A stretch of 64,000 bases of DNA, taken from positions 124,001-188,000 of the forward strand of contig NZ_BMKK01000012.1 of assembly GCF_014644295.1 (NCBI RefSeq), read 5' to 3'. The DNA is from Emticicia aquatilis (GTDB taxonomy: Bacteria; Bacteroidota; Bacteroidia; Cytophagales; Spirosomataceae). Made by a program: the position numbers and the translations under genes. The notes beneath the pieces are model-generated. The model had not been told where the DNA came from, ran no database searches, and saw only the letters and a list, made by a program, of their open reading frames with translations. Positions 16,659 to 25,033 of this stretch are shown here, in pieces (position 1 is the first letter of the stretch; every line of letters starts with the position of its first letter).

Positions 16659-17564
16659 ATGCCCAAACGCTCAAATTATTGGTTAGGAGCAGGATTAGTC
16701 TTTGGGGCAGCGTTTGGTTTTGCTTTAAAAGGAATCTTCATCAAATCGGCCTACGAGTACGGCATTGACACTATTTCGTTGCTTTCGCTTCGATTTTTGT
16801 TTTCGGTGCCGTTCTATATTTTCATTTTATCTCGGAAAAGAATCCAAGAAGAATCTCACCCACAAGTACCAACGATTACGTGGCTAAAACTCTTTGCGGT
16901 TGGGTTTGTGGGCTATTATGTTTCGGCGTATTTCAACCTCTTGGGTCTAAATTATATCACGGCCAGTTTAGAACGGATTTTACTCTTTGTCTATCCAACT
17001 TTTGTCCTGATTCTGCGAGCGATTTTGCTAAAAAAACGAATCACTCACCTACAATGGTTAGCTCTTGGTATTACGTATCTCGGAATCGTGTTGGCATTCT
17101 TGAAAAACTTTGACGCTCATCAGCAGAAAAACATCGGTTTAGGAGCTTTTTGGGTGATTCTAAGCGGATTTACTTATGCTTTTTATCTCATTAGTAGCGA
17201 TGGTCTCATTGCCAAACTCGGCACAACCCGTTTTACTTCGTGGGTCATTATTTCGGCACTTTTCCCCACGCTCATTCATTGTTATATCGAAAATAGACTT
17301 GATATTTTTAATTTTCCGATACCTGTTTATATCATTTCGATGTCGATGGCCGTTTTCTCAACAGTTTTGCCAACATTTATGTTATCAGAGGGAATAAAAC
17401 ACGTGGGCTCGGGCAATGCTTCGATAATTGCGAGTATTGGACCGATTTTCACGATTTTTCTGGCAACGGCATTTTTGGGCGAAAACATCTGGCTCGAACA
17501 AATCATCGGAACGGTTTTCGTCTTAATCGGCGTATTTTTGATTAGTTGGAAAGGTAAAAAGTAA
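16659..17564 (+). CDS. EamA/DMT-family transporter
   Basis: A 301-residue inner-membrane protein with about ten hydrophobic helices in two repeated EamA halves; the second half starts near residue 155 (GAFWVILSGFTYAFYLISSDG). The repeat signatures SLRFLFSVPFYIFIL and SIGPIFTIFLATAFLGENIWLEQIIG fit drug/metabolite exporters. The ATG at 16659 (MPKRSNYW) is preferred because the upstream in-frame extension of 23 residues is not hydrophobic in the family pattern. The substrate cannot be deduced. It stands divergent from glycogen synthase. Confidence 0.9.
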   Translation: MPKRSNYWLGAGLVFGAAFGFALKGIFIKSAYEYGIDTISLLSLRFLFSVPFYIFILSRKRIQEESHPQVPTITWLKLFAVGFVGYYVSAYFNLLGLNYITASLERILLFVYPTFVLILRAILLKKRITHLQWLALGITYLGIVLAFLKNFDAHQQKNIGLGAFWVILSGFTYAFYLISSDGLIAKLGTTRFTSWVIISALFPTLIHCYIENRLDIFNFPIPVYIISMSMAVFSTVLPTFMLSEGIKHVGSGNASIIASIGPIFTIFLATAFLGENIWLEQIIGTVFVLIGVFLISWKGKK

Positions 17565-17660
17565 ACATTGAGAGGTCAATACATATAAGAACTTATCATG
17601 AATCCACTTAATAACTAATCATTAACATTCAATCATTATATAATTACCACACAATTTGAT

Positions 17661-17668
17661 TAATTTTG
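17661..17668 (+). promoter_or_regulatory. Putative -7 element TAATTTTG for the 17.7-kb lipoprotein
   Basis: TAATTTTG matches the Bacteroidota -7 consensus and lies 29 bp before the ATG at 17698. No TTTG is seen at 17-23 nt upstream. Confidence 0.4.
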
Positions 17669-17697
17669 AAAGATTATTAGCAATATAACCCCAAAGA

Positions 17698-18618
17698 ATG
17701 AAGTATTACATTATAATTTTTAGCCTATTATTTACGATAACTGCTTGTAGTAACGAAAACGAAAAAAAAACAATACAATTATCTGATACACAGGAGTTTA
17801 GAAAATACTGGTTTTCGAATAAAGCCGAAATCAGTAGCTATGGTTTACAGCAAGCCCAATACGGCAAGTTGAATCAAGGTGAAGCCATCATGGTATTTGT
17901 AAGTGAAGATTTTCGTCTGGATAAACAAGTAAAATTAGAGTCAGATTCTAAAGAGAATGCCACGCCTGTGCTGAAACTCAATTTTATTAAAAAGTTTATC
18001 ACGGGTATTTACGATTATTCGATGTACACATCAGTTTTTACGCCCGTACAGACCAATACATTCCCTGCAACGCTCAAAGTAACGAACACCAACCAAGAGT
18101 GGTGTGGACAGAGTTTTTTACAACTCAATTATCATCAGAACGGCTATCAAGTGCTGGGTAAATCGTATTTTGAAGATGAGGTTTCGGAAGAATGTCACAT
18201 TGATTATGCCATGCTCGAAGACGAGCTTTGGACAAAAATCAGATTATTACCCATCGAACAACTGCCCAAAGGTAATGTTTTGTTGGTTCCGAGCATGACA
18301 TCGTTGCGTTTGCGTCATAAAAAAGTATTAGCCGAAATGACACAAATTAATCTCGAACCCTATAAAGGCGACTCGACATTTAAAGGCAAAGATTTGATGG
18401 ATTATCAAATCAGATTCCCTGAAAGTAAACGAGATTTAAGAATCATTTTCGAGAAAGGATTTCCACACCAAATTATAGGCTGGGAAGATACCTATGAAGT
18501 AAGAAAAAAGAGACTAACGTCGAGAGCAATCCTGAAAGCAACCATTCAAAATGCTTATTGGGAGAAAAATACGCCCGCTGATACCAATTATAGAAAACTT
18601 TTAAAGTTGAAATATTGA
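17698..18618 (+). CDS. Lipoprotein of unknown function
   Basis: A 306-residue protein with a lipoprotein signal (lipobox FTITAC, Cys17) and a soluble body. A CGQSF motif and a later EECHIDYAMLEDELW segment are the most distinctive parts; two further cysteines (near residues 138 and 164) could form a disulfide. The last 60 residues are basic. I know similar Bacteroidota proteins only as unassigned lipoproteins, and some databases give such proteins doubtful names. It probably sits in the periplasmic or outer membrane leaflet. The next gene also encodes a lipoprotein, 97 bp downstream with its own promoter-like box. Confidence 0.8.
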   Translation: MKYYIIIFSLLFTITACSNENEKKTIQLSDTQEFRKYWFSNKAEISSYGLQQAQYGKLNQGEAIMVFVSEDFRLDKQVKLESDSKENATPVLKLNFIKKFITGIYDYSMYTSVFTPVQTNTFPATLKVTNTNQEWCGQSFLQLNYHQNGYQVLGKSYFEDEVSEECHIDYAMLEDELWTKIRLLPIEQLPKGNVLLVPSMTSLRLRHKKVLAEMTQINLEPYKGDSTFKGKDLMDYQIRFPESKRDLRIIFEKGFPHQIIGWEDTYEVRKKRLTSRAILKATIQNAYWEKNTPADTNYRKLLKLKY

Positions 18619-18623
18619 ACGTG

Positions 18624-18631
18624 TAATTTTG
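18624..18631 (+). promoter_or_regulatory. Putative -7 element TAATTTTG for the VWA-like lipoprotein
   Basis: TAATTTTG lies 84 bp before the ATG at 18716. A TTG word 14 nt upstream is closer than the usual spacing. Confidence 0.35.
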
Positions 18632-18715
18632 TATAAGGTCTGCACCGAAGGTCTGACCGAAAACGCAGATAAAAGCATTTTTTATTTAGGCTCACAGCCC
18701 ATTAACAGTAATTTG

Positions 18716-19498
18716 ATGAAAAAGCCCAATGTCTTTTACTTTCTTATCTCTTTATCATTAATAGCACTTCTTGCTTCATGCGGAGAAAAAAAAGCCCAGA
18801 AAACCGAAAACAAAGCTGATAGTCCAGCCATTCATACGCTTATTTTCATTGATAAAACTGCCAGTGTTGATGTATCAAAGCCTTTTGTGGCTCAAAAATA
18901 CCAACAGGCACTCAATAGCATTATCGAAGAGAACGTAAGGAAATCGGGCGATAAATTTGAGATTTATTACATTCACGAAAATACTGCCAAAGGGCGTTGT
19001 TTGTCGCTCACCTGCCGCACCGAAATGGAAGACACCGAAGGCATGAATGCAACCGACTTAGAGGCTATCAAGACTTCGTACGACTTATCTATCAGAAAAG
19101 AACGCACCTTCGTAATCAAACAAGCGTTGGCACGCCTCAATGCTCAAAACGATAATGCTTCTAATCGAGAAACAAATATCTTGGCAAGTATTCCAGTAAT
19201 TGCCAAAGCCTCAGAATCGGGAGCGGTTGTAAAGGTATATTATTTAAGTGATATGGTTGAAAGTGTAAAAAATGGCCGAGATTTTCAGATAAAACCACCA
19301 AAAGACGATTCGGAAGCCGAAGCATGGGCAAAAGCAGATGCCGAAAAATATAAAGATTTAGCCTTAAATGGCCCCGATGTTTCGATGATTTTACCATTCG
19401 AACCAACAAGTTCAATCAAAGAAAATAATCCAACAATTACATTTTATTGGTCGAAATTATTTGAGAATTTGGGCGTAATGAGTGTGCAAGAGTTGTAA
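18716..19498 (+). CDS. Lipoprotein with a VWA-like fold
   Basis: A 260-residue protein from the ATG at 18716, where a lipoprotein signal begins (ISLSLIALLASC, lipobox LLAS-C). The mature part opens with HTLIFIDKTASVD, which reads like a first VWA beta strand with a DxTxS variant of the MIDAS motif; a later hydrophobic strand VVKVYYLSDMVES matches the LSD segment of VWA domains. If folded that way it would bind a metal ion or protein partner at the cell envelope. Two cysteines (CLSLTC) are close together. The residue pattern is suggestive, not decisive. Confidence 0.7.
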   Translation: MKKPNVFYFLISLSLIALLASCGEKKAQKTENKADSPAIHTLIFIDKTASVDVSKPFVAQKYQQALNSIIEENVRKSGDKFEIYYIHENTAKGRCLSLTCRTEMEDTEGMNATDLEAIKTSYDLSIRKERTFVIKQALARLNAQNDNASNRETNILASIPVIAKASESGAVVKVYYLSDMVESVKNGRDFQIKPPKDDSEAEAWAKADAEKYKDLALNGPDVSMILPFEPTSSIKENNPTITFYWSKLFENLGVMSVQEL

Positions 19499-19512
19499 AG
19501 CAAAGATTTTAT

Positions 19513-19905
19513 TTAGCCCAACTCATGAGGATTGATGTATTCAAGATTGGTTATGTTTTGGAAATCTTTTGTATTTCTTGTTAATATGACCAAATCGTAC
19601 ACTAATGCGGTTGCAGCAATTAGGGCATCTCCTAACTTCAGTTTTTTATAGGTTTTGCGGAGATGAATTGCTTTATCGGCAACAATATCATCTACATATA
19701 GAATATTAGCATACATCAAGAAGTCGGCAATCTTTTGCATTTCAAGAGGGTCTCCATTAAAACCTAACACCTCTATCTTTACGATAATAGAGATATTCAG
19801 CTCAATATCAATTATTTTATCCATCTCAAAAGCTGCCGCTTGTGGAAGTTTATCTCCCACAAAGTCGATTATTGCATTTGTGTCTAAGATATATTTCTTT
19901 CCCAT
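19513..19905 (-). CDS. PIN-domain toxin (VapC-like)
   Basis: A 130-residue PIN-domain ribonuclease. The acidic metal-binding residues are in place: Asp8 (YILDTNAIIDF), Glu45 (VKIEVLG), Asp93 (LKLGDALIAATA) and Asp114 (TKDFQNI). The family cleaves tRNA or rRNA and is held inactive by an antitoxin. The gene overlaps the upstream antitoxin by 22 bp, the standard translational coupling of type II toxin-antitoxin modules. The target RNA is unknown. Confidence 0.92.
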   Translation of the reverse strand: MGKKYILDTNAIIDFVGDKLPQAAAFEMDKIIDIELNISIIVKIEVLGFNGDPLEMQKIADFLMYANILYVDDIVADKAIHLRKTYKKLKLGDALIAATALVYDLVILTRNTKDFQNITNLEYINPHELG

Positions 19906-20123
19906 TCTGTTCTTGCTTTCTCAGAGTATAGAAGTAAATCATCGGCGGTTTTTTGAGAAATTGCCCCTCTAAAACTTGATGGCTTTAACTTCTTACTTGG
20001 CTTCTTAGGATTTTCTAAAGACTTTAAATCCTGATGCTTTGCGACAATCATATTCCATTCTTCAATAGGTATAACCACAGCTGTGTGATTACCTTCGGTA
20101 TCAGAAAGATATTGTAAGTCCAT
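19884..20123 (-). CDS. Antitoxin partner of the PIN toxin
   Basis: A 79-residue protein from the ATG at 20123 (an upstream in-frame extension of 19 residues has no family support). The N-terminal MDLQYLSDTEGNHTAVVIPI followed by EEW resembles Phd/RelB-type antitoxins that begin with a short beta strand and a PIxEW motif; the C-terminus is charged and likely wraps the toxin. It precedes and overlaps the toxin gene, the usual order. Antitoxins of this kind normally also bind their own promoter, so autoregulation is expected. Confidence 0.85.
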   Translation of the reverse strand: MDLQYLSDTEGNHTAVVIPIEEWNMIVAKHQDLKSLENPKKPSKKLKPSSFRGAISQKTADDLLLYSEKARTEWERNIS

Positions 20124-20157
20124 AATTATAAAACGTTTACTTTTACGAAGAATTATA

Positions 20158-20165
20158 CAAATATA
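20158..20165 (-). promoter_or_regulatory. Putative -7 element TATATTTG for the toxin-antitoxin pair
   Basis: Minus-strand TATATTTG lies 35 bp before the antitoxin ATG and matches TAnnTTTG. No properly spaced -33 element is seen. Confidence 0.35.
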
Positions 20166-20204
20166 GAAAATCCAAACCACTTATTGATATTTTACTTGGG
20201 TAAA

Positions 20205-20239
20205 CAAAAAACGGCGATACATCTTTCGATATATCGCCG
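20205..20239 (-). terminator. Rho-independent terminator of atpA-atpG
   Basis: Arms CGGCGATA (20212-20219) and TATCGCCG (20232-20239) form a stem followed on the minus strand by TTTTTTGTTT. It lies 27 bp after the atpG stop. Confidence 0.85.
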
Positions 20240-20265
20240 CCTTTGTATATAAGAAACTAATAATC

Positions 20266-21150
20266 TTACTGTGCTTTCAAAGCTTCTGCACCACCAACAA
20301 TCTCCAAGATTTCGTTAGTAATGGCTGCCTGACGACTACGGTTGTACTCAATTTTCAAAGTACGTAGTAATTCGTTAGCGTTGTCAGTTGCTTTGTCCAT
20401 TGCAGTCATTCTGGCTCCGTGTTCCGACGCATTCGAGTCAAGAACTGCCTTAAATACTTGCATTTTGATAGCTTTTGGCATCAATTCTAATACAATTTCT
20501 TCTTCCGATGGTTCAAAGATATAATCTGTTTTACCAGCATTTGAATTATCATTTTTCTTTTCAACCAAAGGCAACATTTGCTCTGCACGAATAATCTGTG
20601 TAGCAGCATTTTTGAATTCGTTGAAAATAATCTCAACTACATCGTATTTACCTTCTGTAAATGCTTCCATTACTTGTTCGGCAGCCTGACGAGCAGTTGC
20701 GAAATTCAAGCGTTGGAAAATATCCATGTATTCAGCATTTACTTTAAAGCCACGTTTTTGTAGAGACTCTCCACCTTTTTTACCTAAAGGCATGATTTCT
20801 ACTTTTCCTTTAGCAGCCTGAGAAGCATATTTTTCTTGAATAAGAGCCAATGTAGCTTTCACAACGTTTGAGTTGAAAGCACCACAAAGACCTCTATCCG
20901 AAGTCACAACAATGATTAATACATTCTCAACTGGGCGTACCTTAGTGTACGGACTTGTTGCTCCAACCTCCGTATTAGCCGAAACCGTCGAAATCAATTC
21001 ATTCAACTTAGTAGCATACGGACGCATCTGAGTAATGGCATCTTGAGCACGACGAAGTTTCGCCGCCGATACCATTTTCATTGCTTTGGTAATCTGTGTT
21101 GTAGAGTTTACCGAAACAATTCTATTTCTTACTTCTTTTAATGAAGCCAT
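20266..21150 (-). CDS. atpG: ATP synthase F1 gamma subunit
   Basis: A 294-residue central-stalk subunit that rotates inside the alpha/beta hexamer. The conserved N-terminal coiled-coil helix (ASLKEVRNRI, then TTQITKAMKMVSAAKLRRAQ) and C-terminal helix (MTAMDKATDNANELLRTLKI then YNRSRQAAITNEILEIVGGA) are intact, with the Rossmann-like middle domain (VTSDRGLCGAFN) between. It follows atpA by 101 bp, a gap filled with AT-rich repeats, and ends in a strong terminator. Confidence 0.97.
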   Translation of the reverse strand: MASLKEVRNRIVSVNSTTQITKAMKMVSAAKLRRAQDAITQMRPYATKLNELISTVSANTEVGATSPYTKVRPVENVLIIVVTSDRGLCGAFNSNVVKATLALIQEKYASQAAKGKVEIMPLGKKGGESLQKRGFKVNAEYMDIFQRLNFATARQAAEQVMEAFTEGKYDVVEIIFNEFKNAATQIIRAEQMLPLVEKKNDNSNAGKTDYIFEPSEEEIVLELMPKAIKMQVFKAVLDSNASEHGARMTAMDKATDNANELLRTLKIEYNRSRQAAITNEILEIVGGAEALKAQ

Positions 21151-21159
21151 CTTTTTAAT

Positions 21160-21245
21160 TAATTAAGAATTAAAAATTGAGAATTAAAAATGAAGGTAGA
21201 ATATTTCCTTATTCTCAATTCTCAATTCTCAATTCTACATTCTTA
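21160..21245. repeat. AT-rich inverted repeat between atpA and atpG
   Basis: Words of the type AATTGAGAATTAAAAATG on the left are mirrored by CAATTCTCAATTCTCAATTC on the right, with three tandem TCTCAAT units. The same kind of sequence occurs near 7405-7440, 32330-32350 and 37031-37087. It could fold into a hairpin in the atpAG message. Confidence 0.7.
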
Positions 21246-21251
21246 ATTGTA

Positions 21252-22829
21252 TTAAGCGTATTTCTCTGCTAATTCTTTACCAACTTTCTTGATGATAGCC
21301 GTGATGTCATCATCTAATTTACCAGCCGCAAGCTTCGTGATAACTTCTGGATTTTGAGCTTTCAATAATAAAATAAATTCGTTTTCAAACGCTTTTACTT
21401 TGCTTACATCAACTTTATCCATTACACCATTGATTGAAGCATAGATGATTGCAACTTGCTCACCAACTGGAGTTGGAGAGAATTGAGCTTGCTTCAAAAT
21501 CTCTTGGTTTTTACGACCACGGTCGATAGTCAATTTTGTAGAAGCATCAAGGTCAGAACCGAACTTCGCAAACGCTTCCAATTCACGGAATTGTGCTTGG
21601 TCAAGTTTCAATGTACCTGCTACTTTCTTCATTGACTTGATTTGAGCATTACCACCCACACGTGATACCGAGATACCTACGTTAATCGCTGGACGAATAC
21701 CTGCGTTGAACAAGTTAGACTCCAAGAAGATTTGACCGTCAGTAATTGAGATTACGTTAGTCGGGATATATGCAGAAACGTCACCCGCTTGAGTTTCGAT
21801 AATCGGAAGGGCTGTTAATGAACCACCACCTTTTACTTTACCTTTCAATGAAGGTGGTAAGTCGTTCATGTTGCTTGCAATCGAATCATCAGAACTGATT
21901 TTCGCAGCACGCTCCAACAAACGACTATGTAAGTAGAATACGTCACCTGGGTAAGCCTCACGACCTGGCGGACGACGAAGCAACAATGATACCTCACGGT
22001 AAGCAACTGCTTGTTTCGATAAGTCATCGTAGATAACCAATGCAGGACGACCAGTATCACGGAAATACTCACCGATGGCTGCACCCGTAAACGGAGCAAA
22101 GAATTGCATCGGAGACGGGTCAGAAGCACCCGCATTTACGATAACTGTGTAATCCATTGCACCATACTTGCGAAGTGTTTGCTCAACAGCTTTTACAGTA
22201 GAAGCTTTTTGTCCACAAGCTACATAGATACAATATACAGGCTCGCCTTTGTCGTAAAACTCTTTTTGGTTGATGATGGCATCAATACAAACCGCTGTTT
22301 TACCAGTTTGACGGTCACCGATAACCAACTCACGTTGTCCACGACCGATTGGAATCATGGCGTCAATTGATTTGATACCTGTTTGCAAAGGCTCAGTTAC
22401 AGGCTGACGATAGATAACACCCGGTGCTTTACGCTCCAAAGGCATTTCAAAAGTTTCACCTTCAATTGGGCCATTACCGTCGATAGGTTCTGCCAAAGTA
22501 TTTACAACACGACCTACGATACCTTCACCTACTTTTACAGAGGCGATTTCTCCCGTACGTTTTACTGTTGCTCCTTCTTTGATACCCGTCGAGTCGCCTA
22601 ATAATACCGCACCTACGTTGTCTTCTTCGAGGTTAAGTGCTAAGGCTTTTAAGCCGTTTTCAAATGCCAGCAATTCACCGGCTTGAACTTTTGATAAACC
22701 GTATATACGTGCTACACCGTCGCCGATTTGTAGCACTGTACCAACTTCTTCGAGTTCGGCTTCGGTTCTTGCACCTGCCAATTGCTCACGCAGGATTGCC
22801 GAAACTTCGTCTGGTCTAACTGATGCCAT
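21252..22829 (-). CDS. atpA: ATP synthase F1 alpha subunit
   Basis: A 525-residue subunit of the F1 head. The N-terminal beta barrel is followed by the nucleotide domain with Walker A GDRQTGKT and Walker B ALVIYDDL, and the alpha signature [14 protein letters not shown] near residue 380 with the arginine finger. I use the ATG at 22829 (MASVRPDEV); an upstream in-frame extension of 24 residues is outside the family. Only atpG follows. Upstream is the divergent comB, so atpB/E/F/H, normally just before atpA in Bacteroidota, are not here. Confidence 0.98.
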   Translation of the reverse strand: MASVRPDEVSAILREQLAGARTEAELEEVGTVLQIGDGVARIYGLSKVQAGELLAFENGLKALALNLEEDNVGAVLLGDSTGIKEGATVKRTGEIASVKVGEGIVGRVVNTLAEPIDGNGPIEGETFEMPLERKAPGVIYRQPVTEPLQTGIKSIDAMIPIGRGQRELVIGDRQTGKTAVCIDAIINQKEFYDKGEPVYCIYVACGQKASTVKAVEQTLRKYGAMDYTVIVNAGASDPSPMQFFAPFTGAAIGEYFRDTGRPALVIYDDLSKQAVAYREVSLLLRRPPGREAYPGDVFYLHSRLLERAAKISSDDSIASNMNDLPPSLKGKVKGGGSLTALPIIETQAGDVSAYIPTNVISITDGQIFLESNLFNAGIRPAINVGISVSRVGGNAQIKSMKKVAGTLKLDQAQFRELEAFAKFGSDLDASTKLTIDRGRKNQEILKQAQFSPTPVGEQVAIIYASINGVMDKVDVSKVKAFENEFILLLKAQNPEVITKLAAGKLDDDITAIIKKVGKELAEKYA

Positions 22830-22898
22830 ATAATTTTTTTGATGAGTTTTGAATGTAATTTTGAAAAAACGTGTGCTGTACTCTTGCTTTTTCGGGTG

Positions 22899-22906
22899 CA
22901 AAATTA
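22899..22906 (-). promoter_or_regulatory. Putative atpA -7 element TAATTTTG
   Basis: Minus-strand TAATTTTG, followed by GC, lies 70 bp before the atpA ATG. The context TCGTAATTTTG is repeated exactly before the FAD/Fe-S dehydrogenase (43240-43250). A TTG word is 14 nt upstream. Confidence 0.45.
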
Positions 22907-23005
22907 CGATACGATTTTCACAATTCCGATATTTTGCTTAAAAAAAGATTAAAAATGTAGGATTATTTTTAGAATTTGGCAGCCTAAGAGCAAGCTTTTG
23001 GATAA

Positions 23006-23038
23006 AAAATTGACAACTTTGCAAAAGTTGTCAATTTT
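23006..23038. repeat. Perfect palindrome, 15-bp arms (AAAATTGACAACTTT)
   Basis: Arms 23006-23020 and 23024-23038 are perfect inverted copies around a 3-nt loop (GCA), in the divergent region between atpA and comB, about 70 bp before comB. It could be an operator, a hairpin in a leader or a dispersed repeat. Confidence 0.8.
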
Positions 23039-23109
23039 AAGAGCTTTTTTTGGCATCTTTGCCGAAAATTAACTTATTCAAAACCGAAGCGGTTTTTGCT
23101 ATTTTAAAG

Positions 23110-23817
23110 ATGAAAAATATTGATGTTTGCCTAACTCCCGATTTACTACACCTTCATAATATTGACAACACGATTGTGATTGTCACCGATATTTTCAGAG
23201 CTACATCTTGTATGGTTACGGGCTTTGCCTATGGTGTAAAAGCCATCATTCCTGTCGAAACCGTAGAAGAATGCCAAGCTCTACAAGCCAAAGGTTTTAT
23301 TGCAGCGGCCGAACGTAATGCTCAAAAAGTTGATGGATTTGAACTTGATAACTCGCCGTTTAGCTATATGGATGAAAAACTCATCGGCGAAAAAATAGCA
23401 ATGACGACTACTAACGGTACTTACTCAATTTCAAAAGCTAAAAGTTCGGCCGTAAAAGTTTTGGTGGGTGCATTCTTAAATCTAAATGCGATTGTTGAAT
23501 ACCTAAAAACTCAACCCTACGATGTATTGGTGCTTTGTGCTGGTTGGAAAGGTCGCACGAATTTGGAAGATACACTCTTTGCAGGTGCTTTGGTAGATGC
23601 GGTGCAAAACGAATATTTTGTGGCTGAAGATAGTGCAATTATGTCTATGAGACTATATCAACAAGCCAAAGATGATATGTTGGGTTATTTAGCAAATTCA
23701 TCGCACATTCGTCGTTTGCAACGCTTGGGCATCAACAAAGATATTAGCTATTGCTTACAACGTGATTTGTATGATGTGGTGCCTGTGCTACGTGGGAATG
23801 AGTTGGTGAATATGTAG
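23110..23817 (+). CDS. comB: 2-phosphosulfolactate phosphatase family protein (ComB)
   Basis: A 235-residue protein from the ATG at 23110. The ComB signatures are IVIVTDIFRATSCMVTGFA, AAERNAQKVDGFELDNSP, IAMTTTNGTYSI and VLVLCAGWKGRTNLEDTLFAG. ComB is a magnesium-dependent phosphatase that makes sulfolactate in coenzyme M or sulfolactate biosynthesis. Bacteroidota do not make coenzyme M, but many Cytophagales make sulfonolipids from cysteate, a related three-carbon sulfonate, so a sulfonate role is plausible. No ComA gene is adjacent. Many bacterial relatives may act on other phosphates, so the substrate is not settled. Confidence 0.9.
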   Translation: MKNIDVCLTPDLLHLHNIDNTIVIVTDIFRATSCMVTGFAYGVKAIIPVETVEECQALQAKGFIAAAERNAQKVDGFELDNSPFSYMDEKLIGEKIAMTTTNGTYSISKAKSSAVKVLVGAFLNLNAIVEYLKTQPYDVLVLCAGWKGRTNLEDTLFAGALVDAVQNEYFVAEDSAIMSMRLYQQAKDDMLGYLANSSHIRRLQRLGINKDISYCLQRDLYDVVPVLRGNELVNM

Positions 23818-23876
23818 GATTTTGTCTTTGAGAATAATGAGAGATAAATAGAAAAGTAAAAAATGCGAGAACAAGA

Positions 23877-23903
23877 TTTCCCCTCCTTTGAAAGGAGGGG
23901 AAA
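23877..23903. repeat. Perfect palindrome, 13-bp arms (TTTCCCCTCCTTT)
   Basis: Arms TTTCCCCTCCTTT (23877-23889) and AAAGGAGGGGAAA (23891-23903) flank a single G. It lies 37 bp before the epimerase start. Its GC-rich arms stand out from the surrounding AT-rich sequence, as expected of an inserted element. Confidence 0.8.
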
Positions 23904-23940
23904 CTTTATTACTCGGCATAAACAAACGACCTTCATCAAA

Positions 23941-24969
23941 ATGAAACTAAAATTCCATATCCTTACGCTGCAAATGCGGCACACATTTACGATTGCACAT
24001 GGCTCGCGAGACGATATTGATGCCTTCATCGTAGAACTTCAAGATGGCGACCTCAGTGGTTACGGAGAAGCGACTCCGATTCCTTATTATGGTGTTACTG
24101 CCGAAGGCATGAGAGACAAACTCGCTGAATATCAGAGCATTATCGAAAATTACGATTTGCAAAGTCCCGAAGATTTTTGGGCATTTATGTATCCGTATTT
24201 GAAAGATGATTCGTTTGCTCATTGTGCGTTAGACATGGCTGCGTGGGATTTATGGGGCAAAAAACAAGGCAAACCTCTTTACGAAATTTGGGGACTCGAC
24301 ACCAAGAAAGCACCCTATTCCAACTATACGATTGGCATTGATACCATTGAGAAAATGGTTGAAAAAATGCAAGAATTTGATTTCCCGATATACAAAATCA
24401 AGCTTGGTACCGACCACGATGTAGAGATTGTCCGTGAACTCCGCAAACACACTGATGCACTTTTTAGAGTTGATGCCAACTGTGCTTGGGGAGTAGAAGA
24501 AACGATTGAAAACTCAAAGGCTTTTGCCGAATTGGGCGTTGAGTTTATCGAACAACCCATGCAAAAAGACGATTACGAGCCAATGCTGGAAGTAATGGCA
24601 GGTTCGGTATTGCCTCTCATCGCCGACGAAAGTTGTATAGTAGAAGCAGATGTAAAAAAATGCGTTGGAAAATTTGACGGTGTGAATGTAAAATTGGCAA
24701 AGTGCGGCGGAATCACGCCAGCCTTACGCATGATTGCCGAAGCCCGCAGTCTTGGCTTACAAGTAATGTGTGGCTGCATGACCGAAACAAGCATTGGTAT
24801 TTCGGCAATTGGGCAACTTGCACCTTTGCTTGATTATGTAGATATGGATGGCTCGATTCTGATTTCAAACGACCCTGCAACGGGGGTTTACCTTGACAAA
24901 GGAAAGCCAGTTTATCCGAAAGTAAATGGAACAGGGGCCGTTTTACTCAACACGCCAAACGCATCATAA
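23941..24969 (+). CDS. Dipeptide epimerase (L-Ala-D/L-Glu epimerase type, enolase superfamily)
   Basis: A 342-residue TIM-barrel enzyme from the ATG at 23941. The catalytic pair is Lys154 (YKIKLG) and Lys251 (NVKLAKCGG); metal ligands are Asp178 (VDANCAW), Glu204 (IEQPM) and Asp229 (ADES). The C-terminal DMDGSIL motif binds the substrate ammonium group in dipeptide epimerases, which supports this subfamily over muconate cycloisomerase. In peptidoglycan recycling the enzyme converts L-Ala-D-Glu to L-Ala-L-Glu. Specificity in the family varies, so other dipeptides are possible. It is 123 bp after comB, with a palindrome between. Confidence 0.92.
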   Translation: MKLKFHILTLQMRHTFTIAHGSRDDIDAFIVELQDGDLSGYGEATPIPYYGVTAEGMRDKLAEYQSIIENYDLQSPEDFWAFMYPYLKDDSFAHCALDMAAWDLWGKKQGKPLYEIWGLDTKKAPYSNYTIGIDTIEKMVEKMQEFDFPIYKIKLGTDHDVEIVRELRKHTDALFRVDANCAWGVEETIENSKAFAELGVEFIEQPMQKDDYEPMLEVMAGSVLPLIADESCIVEADVKKCVGKFDGVNVKLAKCGGITPALRMIAEARSLGLQVMCGCMTETSIGISAIGQLAPLLDYVDMDGSILISNDPATGVYLDKGKPVYPKVNGTGAVLLNTPNAS

Positions 24970-25033
24970 AGCACTAATAATTAACAACTTGTATTCTAAC
25001 TTTTGCAAAACTCTTTAAAAACCTATTAATTCG

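Noticed and set aside
18629-18715. N-terminal extension of the VWA-like lipoprotein from a TTG start
   Set aside because: The extension is not conserved-looking and would hide the clear lipoprotein signal that begins at 18716; a promoter-like box also overlaps it.
21866-22601. Open frames on both strands inside atpA
   Set aside because: They are shadows of a highly conserved gene with strong codon bias.
23050-23109. Earlier TTG start for comB
   Set aside because: The added 20 residues lack family support and the ATG at 23110 starts the conserved MKNIDVCLTPDLL.
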